Source of the DNA: a virus
Direction: 5' to 3' (one strand)
Virus record (IMG/VR): IMGVR_UViG_3300042731_004037
Span: 1-64,000 of that record
DNA length: 64,000 bases
Positions 8,951 to 16,964 of this stretch are shown here, piece after piece. Below the pieces are notes generated by a model. The model was not told the DNA's origin and did no database searches. It saw only the letters and a program-made list of their open reading frames with translations. Numbering within the stretch: position 1 is the stretch's first letter; every line of letters begins with the position of its first letter. A program made the translations under genes and the position numbers.

Positions 8951-9391
8951 ATGACAAAAGTTTGTTCTGTGTGTAAAAAAAGAAAGTCGATCCAAAAATT
9001 TGGTAAAAATAGGAGTAGGAAAGATGGGCATCATTCTAGTTGTTTATTATGTGAAAAAATAAGAAATAAGAACAGAAGTACCAAATGTTATAAAAGATTT
9101 GGACAATATAAGCGAGGTGCTAAAAATAGAAATATAGAGTTTAACCTTACACAAGAAGAATTTAAAGAAATAACTAGTAAAGTTTGTATCTATTGTGGAT
9201 TATATTCTGGAATAGGAGATTATTGCGGAATTGATAGAATTAATTCGGATAGAGCTTATGTTAAAGATAATATAGTCCCATGTTGTAATACTTGTAATAT
9301 GATGAAGGGTACTATGTCCAAAGAGGACTTTATATATAAGATAAAAAATATTTATGAAAATATATTTGTTTATAGAACGTTCAATGAATAA
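8951..9391 (+). CDS. HNH-family endonuclease with N-terminal zinc finger
   Basis: 146 residues from the ATG at 8951; longer upstream readings lack support. The N-terminus is a four-Cys zinc module (VCSVC...CLLCEK). The HNH-type core follows: CIYCG, then GIDRINSDRAY and NIVPCCNTCNMMKG, with paired Cys holding the treble-clef fold. Free-standing HNH genes of this form in phages are usually mobile homing endonucleases, and this one sits between unrelated genes after a long gap. Confident on family; homing behaviour is inference. Confidence 0.85.
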   Translation: MTKVCSVCKKRKSIQKFGKNRSRKDGHHSSCLLCEKIRNKNRSTKCYKRFGQYKRGAKNRNIEFNLTQEEFKEITSKVCIYCGLYSGIGDYCGIDRINSDRAYVKDNIVPCCNTCNMMKGTMSKEDFIYKIKNIYENIFVYRTFNE

Positions 9392-9418
9392 TAGAATGTT
9401 AGAAAAAATTGGGACAAT

Positions 9419-10537
9419 ATGATTTATTTAGACTGTCATTCTACCACTCCTTGCGATCCACGTGTAATAGAAGAAATGCTACCATTTTTTAGTACTTATT
9501 TTGCCAATCCAGCGTCTGCCCATTTTTTTGCCGAAAAGGCCAAAGACGCAATAGAAAAAGCAAAAGAACAGGTTGCTTTTATAATTAACGCTAAGTCGGA
9601 TAATATTAATTTTACTGCGTCAGCCACGGAAGCAAATAATATTATTCTTCAAGGATTGTGGCCGAATGAATACAAACATGTTATAACTACAAATGTCGAG
9701 CATTCATCTATTATAAATTGTCTTAAGAAAAGAAGTTCCAATATTATTTTAGAGCCAGTATTAAAAATAAACAAAGATGGTAATATAAATATTGAAGAAC
9801 TTGAAAAGATATTAAGGAATATAAAAAGTAAAAATATTTTGGTTTCAACAATTTTTGCTAATAATGAAATAGGTACTATACATCCGATTAAAAAAATAGG
9901 TTCTTTATGTAAGAAATACGAAGCATTATTTCATACAGACGCTACACAGGCGATTGGCAAGGTAAATATAGATGTAAAAGAGATGAACATATTTGCTTTA
10001 ACAATGAGCGGACATAAAATTTATGGCCCCAAAGGAGTTGCAGTATTATATGTACAAAATAATTTACTTATAGAGCCTATTATACATGGTGGCTATCAAA
10101 ATATAATAACCTCTGGAACTCAAAATGTTCCGGCTATAGTCGGCATTGGAAAAGCCTGTGAAATTTTACAACATGAATCAGAAGAAGAAAATAAAAAAGT
10201 CAGAAGATTACGAGATTTATTATTAAAAAATCTTAAGAAGAACATCCCAGATATAATAATTAATGGAACTATGAAAAATCGCTTACCAAATAATTTAAAT
10301 ATTACTATAAAAGGTATAAAAGCTGAAATTTTAATAAAAGGATTAGAAGATGTAATTATTTCTGGTGGATCTGCCTGCACATCTGGTGAAATTGAGCCGT
10401 CACATGTCATTAAAGCTCTTGGTACGCCATACCCAGAGTGTGCGATTAGATTTGGTCTTGGAAGATGGACAACAGAGACTGATATTAATTATGCATCTAA
10501 TAGAATTATTAATATAGTAAATAATATGCGAAGTTAG
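9419..10537 (+). CDS. Cysteine desulfurase (NifS/IscS family, PLP-dependent)
   Basis: 372 residues, full length for the family. The N-terminus YLDCHSTTPCDPRV and the EHSS motif (94-97) are conserved. The PLP-binding Lys is at ~200 in SGHKIYGPKG, and the catalytic loop Cys is at ~320 in GGSACTSGEIEPSH. It removes sulfur from L-cysteine as an enzyme persulfide for Fe-S clusters, tRNA thiolation or DNA phosphorothioation. No tRNA-thiolation or dnd genes are visible nearby. Two other window genes look like Fe-S proteins (family-4 uracil-DNA glycosylase at 13521 and the RecB/Cas4-like nuclease at 25637), so supplying clusters to them is a reasonable guess. The family is firm; the pathway is not. 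Confidence 0.93.
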   Translation: MIYLDCHSTTPCDPRVIEEMLPFFSTYFANPASAHFFAEKAKDAIEKAKEQVAFIINAKSDNINFTASATEANNIILQGLWPNEYKHVITTNVEHSSIINCLKKRSSNIILEPVLKINKDGNINIEELEKILRNIKSKNILVSTIFANNEIGTIHPIKKIGSLCKKYEALFHTDATQAIGKVNIDVKEMNIFALTMSGHKIYGPKGVAVLYVQNNLLIEPIIHGGYQNIITSGTQNVPAIVGIGKACEILQHESEEENKKVRRLRDLLLKNLKKNIPDIIINGTMKNRLPNNLNITIKGIKAEILIKGLEDVIISGGSACTSGEIEPSHVIKALGTPYPECAIRFGLGRWTTETDINYASNRIINIVNNMRS

Positions 10538-10552
10538 ATATAAGGAGTTATT

Positions 10553-10865
10553 ATGGTAGAATTAAGTGATATTAAAATAGGACAAACTGTTTATTGGATT
10601 ACTTCTAATGATGACATACGAAGTGGATTTATTGATGAAATAACAATCAAAAAAAGATTCATCATCCTGTTTAGTTAGAAGTGAGAGGTTTGATTTGCAA
10701 AATATATATTTAACCCATGCAGATGCTGATATAGAACTTTCTAATCGATTAATAAAAATAGTTAAAAACGAAATATTAAAAAAAGCAAATATATTAAAAA
10801 AGTTACGTGCTCGCAAATCAGATGCATTAACAATCAAATTGTCCCAAATTGAAAAAATTAAGTAG
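10553..10865 (+). pseudogene. Frameshifted SH3-like plus coiled-coil gene (paralogue family, copy 3)
   Basis: ATG at 10553 has a good Shine-Dalgarno (AAGGAG). The frame reads ELSDIKIGQTVYW...EITIK, then hits a TAG at 10676-10678. If one A is removed from the A7 run at 10649-10655, the frame continues as KDSSSCLVRSERF and a coiled coil (KIVKNEILKKANILKKLRARK) to TAG 10863-10865, about 103 residues in all. The rebuilt protein has the same layout as the genes at 7039 and 7442. The break may be a sequencing error in the homopolymer, slippage used for expression, or real inactivation. Confidence 0.6.
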
Positions 10866-10876
10866 AAAGGAAAATT

Positions 10877-11416
10877 ATGAAGTATGTTAGTATAGATATT
10901 GAAACAACTTGTGTAGAACCAAAATGTCCGGATAATATCTTAATGGTGGCCATGCTTGTGGAAGATACTAAAAACAAAATGCCTCGCCAAGAAATACCAA
11001 CTTTCGCATGTTTAGTGAATCGTTCCATATATAGCGGAACCCCGTTTGCATTATCAATGAATAATTGGATATTTGATATGTTAACAAGAAAAGATGATAG
11101 TAAATATCCAATTTACGAATCAGATGAATGGGTATCAAAGGCCATTCAATTTTTGCGTACGCATTTTGATTTTGATGATGATATATTTGCGACAGGTAAA
11201 AATGTCGGTAGTTTTGATTTGCTATTTTTTCCAGATAAACTTAAATCGATGTTTCATTATCGGCACATAGATCCTGGTAGTATGTTTATTGATTGGAATA
11301 AAGGGCCAATATCCTTAAGTAAAATAAAGAAAAATTTGGGAATTGATGGAGTCGTAACCCATGATGCAGTTGACGATGCATGGGATGTTATACAAATATT
11401 GAGAACTACATATTAG
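10877..11416 (+). CDS. DEDDh 3'-5' exonuclease (DnaQ/RNase T superfamily)
   Basis: 179 residues. ExoI contains D7 and E9 (SIDIET). ExoII has Asp ~114 in GSFDLLFF. ExoIII is THDAVDDA with His ~162 and Asp ~167, the five-residue spacing of the DEDDh class. It is a single exonuclease domain. Candidate roles are proofreading for the separate polymerase III alpha subunit encoded at 29911, or RNA/DNA turnover. AGAAAGG Shine-Dalgarno. Family confident; substrate open. Confidence 0.85.
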   Translation: MKYVSIDIETTCVEPKCPDNILMVAMLVEDTKNKMPRQEIPTFACLVNRSIYSGTPFALSMNNWIFDMLTRKDDSKYPIYESDEWVSKAIQFLRTHFDFDDDIFATGKNVGSFDLLFFPDKLKSMFHYRHIDPGSMFIDWNKGPISLSKIKKNLGIDGVVTHDAVDDAWDVIQILRTTY

Positions 11417-11423
11417 AGGTGTT

Positions 11424-12023
11424 TTGGTGGACTCTTTTTTTAAAAAATATAAATTATTAATTAGTACAGAGGCTAAGTATAAAAATGGTATACCCCATAT
11501 ACTGGTCACTGGTATCGATCATTGTACTCAAAATTTGTCATCCGAGGTTAATTTCAATTATGAAACTGTGTGTAATCGTGAAGATACATATCATGATGTT
11601 ATAGGATTTTATTATACATCACAATATAGTAATATAGATGACTTTAATATTCAAACAATGATTCAATGGGTAAAATATTTAGGGAAAAATTTAATATGTG
11701 TAGTTGAAACGACTGACTCCTTAATAGGGTGGATTTTTGAAGAGAAAGAATTCAATATATCTATGACTGAAATTAATATTAATACCATAAATGATGTTAA
11801 TTATGATATTTGGTTTGATTCTAATTCTAATTTTTGGAATCCCACAGACTTTTTAATGGATGGAGAAAGGCTTGATCCAGAAGATAATGTAGAAAATACT
11901 GATGAAATAATTCTTGCAATACAAGATGTTCGAAAAGTTCAAAGTGATATGGTATGTGGTTTTAATACTTTAATAGATACAGTTCAATCATTAATACAAA
12001 CAATCACAGAAAATAATAAGTAA
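11424..12023 (+). CDS. Unknown protein, non-ATG start
   Basis: 199 residues. There is no ATG near the 5' end: the frame opens with TTG at 11424 or GTG at 11427, and AGAGG at 11415-11419 suits the GTG better by spacing. The C-terminus (DVRKVQSDMVCGFNTLIDTVQSLIQTI) looks helical and the middle is mixed alpha/beta. No family is recognised. It lies between an exonuclease and a ClpP-like gene. Confidence 0.6.
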   Translation: MVDSFFKKYKLLISTEAKYKNGIPHILVTGIDHCTQNLSSEVNFNYETVCNREDTYHDVIGFYYTSQYSNIDDFNIQTMIQWVKYLGKNLICVVETTDSLIGWIFEEKEFNISMTEININTINDVNYDIWFDSNSNFWNPTDFLMDGERLDPEDNVENTDEIILAIQDVRKVQSDMVCGFNTLIDTVQSLIQTITENNK

Positions 12024-12056
12024 AAAACATGTTTAATATAAGGAGTTTGATTAGAA

Positions 12057-12644
12057 ATGATTAGTCAAATGAACGAACAATTAAGACGTATTATAGTTTC
12101 CGGTATAATTAAAGATGAAACAGCAGCTCAATTCTTAGAACAACTTACTGCTCTGGAATGTATTGATACTGGAAGGGCAGTAAGTGTATATATTAATACA
12201 TATGGCGGAAGTTTGGATAGTGCATTGTGTATGTATGATGCAATGAAAGTTTGTTGTTGCCCAATTGTTACAGTTGGTATTGGCAAAGTTATGTCGGCTG
12301 GAGTATTATTATTGGCAGCCGGCGACAAAAATAATAGGTTTATCACAGAGAATACCAGAGTAATGATACACGAAGTATCAGGTGGAACATTTGGCCCTGT
12401 AAGTGAAATGGAAAATGCGATCCTAGAAACAATGAGAATGCAAGAAGTATATGTTGAATTATTATCAAATGATTCTGGAACGTCAAAAAATAAGATTTTA
12501 AAAGACATGAAAAAAGAGTCATATATGTCAGCCGAGGAAGCTGTCGCGTACGGTATTGCAGATAAAATGGTGCCCACTAGAAAAGTAGTTCGAAAGATAA
12601 CAACAAAAAATCCATCTAAGAAAAAATCTAAGCTTAAAAAATAA
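12057..12644 (+). CDS. ClpP-like serine protease
   Basis: 195 residues. The ClpP/crotonase fold is plain: INTYGGSLDSAL, then the nucleophile Ser ~80 in GKVMSAGVLLLAAG and His ~105 in RVMIHEVSGG. The third triad position, normally Asp before the xxSAxEA segment, is Glu ~154 here (KKESYMSAEEAVAYG), a conservative change. The length matches ClpP, with an extra basic tail (KKKSKLKK). ClpP tetradecamers degrade proteins with a Clp ATPase; phages also use ClpP-fold proteases for capsid maturation. No Clp ATPase is in the window, so the role (host proteolysis, own chamber, or prohead protease) is undecided. Confidence 0.88.
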   Translation: MISQMNEQLRRIIVSGIIKDETAAQFLEQLTALECIDTGRAVSVYINTYGGSLDSALCMYDAMKVCCCPIVTVGIGKVMSAGVLLLAAGDKNNRFITENTRVMIHEVSGGTFGPVSEMENAILETMRMQEVYVELLSNDSGTSKNKILKDMKKESYMSAEEAVAYGIADKMVPTRKVVRKITTKNPSKKKSKLKK

Positions 12645-12683
12645 ATAATATTTATAAATATAAGAAAGTTGAATTATTTTATT

Positions 12684-13517
12684 ATGGTATCAAAAATATA
12701 TAAGTGGATTAGAACATATACAAAACATCATATATTTAATATAGCAACATTAATTGTTTTACTATTAATGTTAATTATTAATATTTCTCAATATACTATG
12801 ATTGGTTCAGTTTACGGATTTAGTACTTCAATAAAAAACGATTTAGATAGTCATATAAATACATACAATATAAATAGAAATACTGATAATATTCGGTTTC
12901 CTAATACTATTGAAGTTAAAAATATGGAATTAACTAAAAATATTAATAAATTAGAAATGGAATTGAGTTCTCGTATTGATGTCGTTGATAGTGCTATAAA
13001 ACCAGAGAAAAAGCGAAGAGAATTAATTGTTAAAGTGCGTGATGCTATTATAGAAAATACAGATACTTTTTTTACAATCAGAGATCTTAATAATATTGCA
13101 ATATCTATAATAGATTATAGTTATCAATATAATTTATCTATCGCCAAAATTCTCGCACAAATGAAGCAGGAGAGCAATTTTGTAATAAAGGCACATTCTC
13201 ATGCTAATGCTATGGGTCTGATGCAATTAATTCCAGAAACATGGGAATATATTGTACTTAAAGAATTTGAGAATAAACGTGCCGATCCATATAATATTTA
13301 TCATAATGTCAGAGCTGGATGTTTTTATATGTCTGAACAAAAATTAAAATTTAATACATATAATGAAGCTCTTATGGCATATAACTGGGGGCCACATAAA
13401 GTCAGAGAACTCTTAGCGGGAGATCTTACAGAAAATGATATACCAGAAGAGACGAAATTATATGTACAGCGTATAAATGATAATATAGCAATATTTGAAA
13501 GGTATGGATTGGAGTAA
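12684..13517 (+). CDS. Membrane-anchored lytic transglycosylase (SLT domain)
   Basis: 277 residues from ATG 12684; a TTG at 12669 is an in-frame alternative. One hydrophobic anchor lies near residues 18-36 (NIATLIVLLLMLIINIS), followed by a helical stalk. The C-terminal SLT domain has catalytic Glu ~163 (QMKQESNF), then GLMQLIPETW and MAYNWG. It cleaves peptidoglycan between MurNAc and GlcNAc with 1,6-anhydro product formation. An N-terminal signal anchor suggests action from the membrane, so a lysis role is likely, though virion lysozymes also carry SLT domains. A TATAAATA box at 12653-12660 precedes it. Confidence 0.88.
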   Translation: MVSKIYKWIRTYTKHHIFNIATLIVLLLMLIINISQYTMIGSVYGFSTSIKNDLDSHINTYNINRNTDNIRFPNTIEVKNMELTKNINKLEMELSSRIDVVDSAIKPEKKRRELIVKVRDAIIENTDTFFTIRDLNNIAISIIDYSYQYNLSIAKILAQMKQESNFVIKAHSHANAMGLMQLIPETWEYIVLKEFENKRADPYNIYHNVRAGCFYMSEQKLKFNTYNEALMAYNWGPHKVRELLAGDLTENDIPEETKLYVQRINDNIAIFERYGLE

Positions 13518-13520
13518 TAT

Positions 13521-14117
13521 ATGAATAATGAAATTTTATTAAAGTGGGAAAAGTGGGCAAGTCAAACAAAAAAATGTACTAAATGCGATTTAGGGTGTGA
13601 GAAACTATTAGACGGATATGACCCACATGTTATCGGACAAGGTGCTGTACCGGCTAAAATTATGTTCGTTGCTGAATCACCTGGTCTACAAGAGACGATA
13701 TATCAAAGGCCATTAACACCTCCTGGGACTTCTGGAAAGTTATATGAAAAGGTACTTAAAACGCTTGATTTAACTAGAGAAGAAGTGTACACGTCCAATA
13801 CAACAATTTGTAGGCCACCAAAAAATAGAGATCCAGAGCCATGGGAAGTGCTTAAATGTAAACCAAATCTTATAAAACAATTAGAATTAGTACAACCAGA
13901 TTTGGTTATTACTTTTGGAAGATTTGCGGCCCAAGTGTTTTTAGGAAATTTTAAGATTACCAAAGAACATGGACGATTAAGATATTCAAAAGAATACAAT
14001 GTTGATGTGTTCCCATTGTATCACCCGGCTTACGTCTCGGCATATGCTTCGAAGGATAAAAGAGAAGAGTTTAAGAATGATATTAAAATACTAAAAAATA
14101 TATTGAAGGAAATTTAA
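13521..14117 (+). CDS. Uracil-DNA glycosylase, family 4-like (Fe-S)
   Basis: 198 residues. Four cysteines in the family-4 pattern (C19, C22, C97, C113) would bind a 4Fe-4S cluster. The active-site motif reads VAESPG (usually GEAPG), and motif B is HPAYVSAY (usual HPSYLL). TSNTTICRPPKNRDP is characteristic. The enzyme removes uracil from DNA, protecting against cytosine deamination or dUTP misincorporation. It lies three genes before dCMP deaminase. The Ser in place of Ala in motif A is a small deviation. Confidence 0.9.
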   Translation: MNNEILLKWEKWASQTKKCTKCDLGCEKLLDGYDPHVIGQGAVPAKIMFVAESPGLQETIYQRPLTPPGTSGKLYEKVLKTLDLTREEVYTSNTTICRPPKNRDPEPWEVLKCKPNLIKQLELVQPDLVITFGRFAAQVFLGNFKITKEHGRLRYSKEYNVDVFPLYHPAYVSAYASKDKREEFKNDIKILKNILKEI

Positions 14118-14123
14118 GATATA

Positions 14124-14663
14124 ATGAAATTATATTTAATACTTTTAATTATCTCTATATCAAATATATGTTATGCCAGAGATGCCTATATTCCAAAATC
14201 AAATTGGAACACTGTGTTTGTCACTGATACAGCACATATTAAATCGACCAAATATTTAACTAATTTTCAAATAACAATAGTAGTTAATACGTTTGAGGAT
14301 ACAGAAAAAAGATTTTTTTCATATTTTAATATAGATAAAAAAAGATGCAGACTAAATATAGTCAATATAATTGTTGTTGAGAATCCTCATATATTAAATA
14401 ATAAAAATATTTTTCCAAATGAAGATGTTTATTCAGACAACAAACCAGGTGAATCTAAGATCGTTTTCGGAAGATATTTTTCTATAACTAACAATTTATA
14501 TATTATTCCAATAAATTTAAAAAAATATTATTGGCGATCCAATTTTGCTCATGAATTGTTACACTATTTTTTCGACGAATGTAATATAACATTTGATAAT
14601 ATTAATATTGAGCACAAATATATAGATAATTTTTTGATAGATAATCAAGATATATTTTATTAG
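14124..14663 (+). CDS. Secreted protein with HExxH motif, putative metallopeptidase
   Basis: 179 residues. A clear signal peptide (KLYLILLIISISNICYA) with a likely cleavage after CYA near residue 19. A zinc-protease motif HELLH is at ~143-147, within FAHELLHYFFDE. No further family signature is recognisable and the third metal ligand is not obvious. An exported phage metalloprotease could act on the envelope during lysis or on host surface proteins. The HExxH alone could be coincidental, but a hydrophobic residue before it and its C-terminal position fit many gluzincins. Confidence 0.6.
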   Translation: MKLYLILLIISISNICYARDAYIPKSNWNTVFVTDTAHIKSTKYLTNFQITIVVNTFEDTEKRFFSYFNIDKKRCRLNIVNIIVVENPHILNNKNIFPNEDVYSDNKPGESKIVFGRYFSITNNLYIIPINLKKYYWRSNFAHELLHYFFDECNITFDNINIEHKYIDNFLIDNQDIFY

Positions 14664-14680
14664 AATATGGAGTCGGATAT

Positions 14681-15367
14681 ATGTACTTAACCCATAAACA
14701 AATTAAAAAAGCGAAACATGTGTTATCATCTCTTATAACTTACGTACCAGAAGATATTTATAATAATATTATAGAAAATTTCACGCCATTAATAGACTTT
14801 GCTGAATATGAAAATCCAACTGTTCGCCCTAGTCGTGATGAATATTTTATGGGGTTTGCCCGTCAAGCTGCAAAAATGGCGACATGCGATCGTGGGAAAT
14901 CTGGAGCCGCTATTGTGGTAGATGGCCAAGTTGTAAGTACCGGTTATGTTGGAGCAGCGAGCAAATTAGACCACTGTGATGACTCCGGACATCTTATTAG
15001 AGAGGTTGTTTATATTGATGAAATTATAGATAAAAATAATTTTAATGGAAATCCAATACTATCTCTTTTAGATAGTCAAGACTTAAATTATCATCCAATT
15101 AGGCAACACTGTATGCGTACTGCACATGCCGAAGGTAATGCTATTGTATATGCTGCGAAACATGGCATTGCAATTAATGGTGGGACATTATATTGTAAGA
15201 TGGAACCATGTCTCCGTTGTTGTGTTGATATTATTAATGCTGGTATTAAACGTGTTGTATCTGAATATAGATATCATGGAGCGAGATTGACGCGTGAATG
15301 GTTTAAAAAAGCTGGCGTTGAGTTGGTCGTATTAAATGATGAGTTGCCTAATTATTCAAAAGTATGA
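14681..15367 (+). CDS. dCMP/cytidine deaminase family (dCMP deaminase likely)
   Basis: 228 residues. The zinc site is HAE (His ~149, Glu ~151) plus PCLRC (Cys ~177 and ~180), with catalytic Glu ~151. GAAIVVDGQVVSTGYVGA precedes it, as in dCMP deaminases (ComEB/T4 Cd type). It makes dUMP for dTTP synthesis, and the upstream uracil-DNA glycosylase fits nearby. The N-terminal ~55 residues are an extension with no recognised motif. Confidence 0.87.
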   Translation: MYLTHKQIKKAKHVLSSLITYVPEDIYNNIIENFTPLIDFAEYENPTVRPSRDEYFMGFARQAAKMATCDRGKSGAAIVVDGQVVSTGYVGAASKLDHCDDSGHLIREVVYIDEIIDKNNFNGNPILSLLDSQDLNYHPIRQHCMRTAHAEGNAIVYAAKHGIAINGGTLYCKMEPCLRCCVDIINAGIKRVVSEYRYHGARLTREWFKKAGVELVVLNDELPNYSKV

Positions 15368-15398
15368 AAAATTTAATATTTTAATGAGATGACGATAT

Positions 15399-15710
15399 AT
15401 GAAAGCAATGATTGAAATTTCCTGTGAAGCACACAGTCAATCAGGTTTCACTTTTTGTAATGGCGTTAAAAATATTATTTTAGATTTGGAAAAGATTAAA
15501 GGGACAGAACATTATTTTGATTTGATACAATATTTAGATGCTGTATGTAAATTATTCGAGGGCCCATGTAATAAAATTAATATTATAAAAAATGCTATTT
15601 ATAAATTATACGAATTCGAATATATAACTGATGATATGTATGAACGTATTAATTATTTTTATAATATACATAGTAGATGTGGATTATTGTTATCGTTAAA
15701 ATTAAAGTAA
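15399..15710 (+). CDS. Unknown small protein
   Basis: 103 residues, mostly helical in appearance, with five Cys scattered (ISCEAHSQSGFTFCNG, AVCKLFEGPCN). No motif or family is recognised. Spacing to its neighbours is short, consistent with one operon. Confidence 0.55.
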   Translation: MKAMIEISCEAHSQSGFTFCNGVKNIILDLEKIKGTEHYFDLIQYLDAVCKLFEGPCNKINIIKNAIYKLYEFEYITDDMYERINYFYNIHSRCGLLLSLKLK

Positions 15711-15734
15711 AATATTGAAGATGGAGAAAATACA

Positions 15735-16076
15735 ATGAATCAAAATCAAATACCGGAAATGGGATTACAAGATCAGCAAAATCTTATACGTAAAAAACAA
15801 GAGTTAGCTGGAGCTTTTAAATCATATCATGAACTTGTGTCAAATAAAGTTTTGGATAAAAATAAATCTCCGGCTCTTAAAAATACAGAGAAACAGGTTG
15901 TAGATAGACTGGTAAAATCGGCTGTTGCGTTAGAAAATATTAATATTGGTGAAGGGATATTATCTTTGGCATCAATAGCGATTAGAGAACAATTAATAGT
16001 ACGTGATCGTGTTAATGAATTGGAATATGAATTATTACTTTTAAAGAGAGAAGTGGATAAGTTAAAAAATAAATAA
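15735..16076 (+). CDS. Small helical protein with C-terminal coiled coil, unknown
   Basis: 113 residues with a strong ATGGAG Shine-Dalgarno region. A Gln/Asn-rich N-terminus leads into a helix-rich body. The last ~30 residues (RDRVNELEYELLLLKREVDKLKNK) form a clear heptad coiled coil. Oligomerisation is likely; function unknown. Confidence 0.6.
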   Translation: MNQNQIPEMGLQDQQNLIRKKQELAGAFKSYHELVSNKVLDKNKSPALKNTEKQVVDRLVKSAVALENINIGEGILSLASIAIREQLIVRDRVNELEYELLLLKREVDKLKNK

Positions 16077-16160
16077 TAGAACACATCAAATTATTTATTT
16101 TTTAGTCTTGTAAACAAAAAACAAGACGATCATTTAAAATTAATAATTATTATTAAATAA

Positions 16161-16371
16161 ATTATAGGTAAGACAAAAAATTCAAAAGATGCTATGAAAG
16201 TTTTGACACAGATATATGATTGGCACAGTAATAATAATTATACTCCTGGTTGTGGTAGAATATAGAATTGGCAATAAATATAATTTGTCGAATGCGTCGT
16301 AAGAAGAAGAAATATATAAATTATTAGAAAGCATATATTTACCAATCGAAATGGAGGAGAAAGATTGTTAG
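16161..16371 (+). pseudogene. Decayed small gene
   Basis: The 364-base gap 16077-16440 holds no intact gene. Within it, one frame reads KDAMKVLTQIYDWHSNNNY up to TAG 16263-16265. A shifted frame then reads IGNKYNLSNAS, an in-frame TAA, and EEEIYKLLESIYLPIEMEE to TAG 16369-16371. These pieces look like fragments of one small protein broken by a frameshift and a nonsense change. A hairpin with a 7-bp stem (GTCTTGT/ACAAGAC, 16105-16127) lies upstream without a T tract. Weak evidence. Confidence 0.3.
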
Positions 16372-16440
16372 TTTGAAACGGAGTAAATGAACTTAAATAT
16401 AATATTTATAAATTCATGTATAATATAAAATTGAAGACTG

Positions 16441-16671
16441 GTGATAAAAGTGTCAAATAAAAGTAAAGAATTAGAACAACTTAAGTTATTTTTATCTAAT
16501 CTTATGATTAGAACTCAGGATGAGCATGCTAAGTTATTATCTATGATGAAAAAATCTATTGGGAAAACTATAGCATTTGAGGATGTGTCAAAAATATTAT
16601 CCCAAGTTTATGATGCTAAGATTGAAATTATGGAATTAATTTATGAAGAAATACAGAGGATACAATGTTAA
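16441..16671 (+). CDS. Small helical protein, unknown
   Basis: 76 residues with a GTG start at 16441 (or GTG 16450); no ATG is available nearby. Entirely helical composition (KSKELEQLKLFLSNLMIRT...). It overlaps the next gene by 7 bases and may be part of a three-gene set with the membrane protein and the FtsK-like motor. No family recognised. Confidence 0.5.
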   Translation: MIKVSNKSKELEQLKLFLSNLMIRTQDEHAKLLSMMKKSIGKTIAFEDVSKILSQVYDAKIEIMELIYEEIQRIQC

Positions 16672-16964
16672 ATGCAATAATCATAGGATTAGCATGTTTA
16701 TTGGTTTTGGCCTTTATAATTCGGATTGGTGTGGGTATGTGGAAAATAATTTATTGGGCTGCTCCAGTAGTCGTTCCTTTATTGATAATAGCATATTGTT
16801 TAATGGTAACTGGTAATTTAAATTTAAACATGGAAGTGATATATGATACAGAACATATTGGATCAGTTGAAAATCAAAGCAGACGTAGTGGAAACTCAAA
16901 CCAACGGAACTATGACAAAATACTTTCTGAGATTGAGACCGGGCACCAAAGTATCCAAGATTGA
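16665..16964 (+). CDS. Small membrane protein overlapping the FtsK-like gene
   Basis: 99 residues. Two hydrophobic helices (residues ~3-20, IIIGLACLLVLAFIIRI, and ~30-50, YWAAPVVVPLLIIAYCLMV), then a polar tail. The last 122 bases also encode the start of the FtsK-like motor in another frame, an overlap much longer than any other here. It may supply the membrane anchor that the motor lacks, either as a separate subunit or through frameshifting. Function inferred only from context. Confidence 0.55.
   Translation: MLNAIIIGLACLLVLAFIIRIGVGMWKIIYWAAPVVVPLLIIAYCLMVTGNLNLNMEVIYDTEHIGSVENQSRRSGNSNQRNYDKILSEIETGHQSIQD

Noticed and set aside
12128-12577. 149-codon antisense frame opposite the ClpP-like gene
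   Set aside because: Mirror of a catalytic + strand gene; no independent support.
16105-16127. Hairpin as a terminator
   Set aside because: Stem is perfect but no T tract follows on either strand.
16203-16231. TTGACA at 16203-16208 as a promoter
   Set aside because: No -10-like hexamer at 16-18 bases; sits within the decayed gene remnant.
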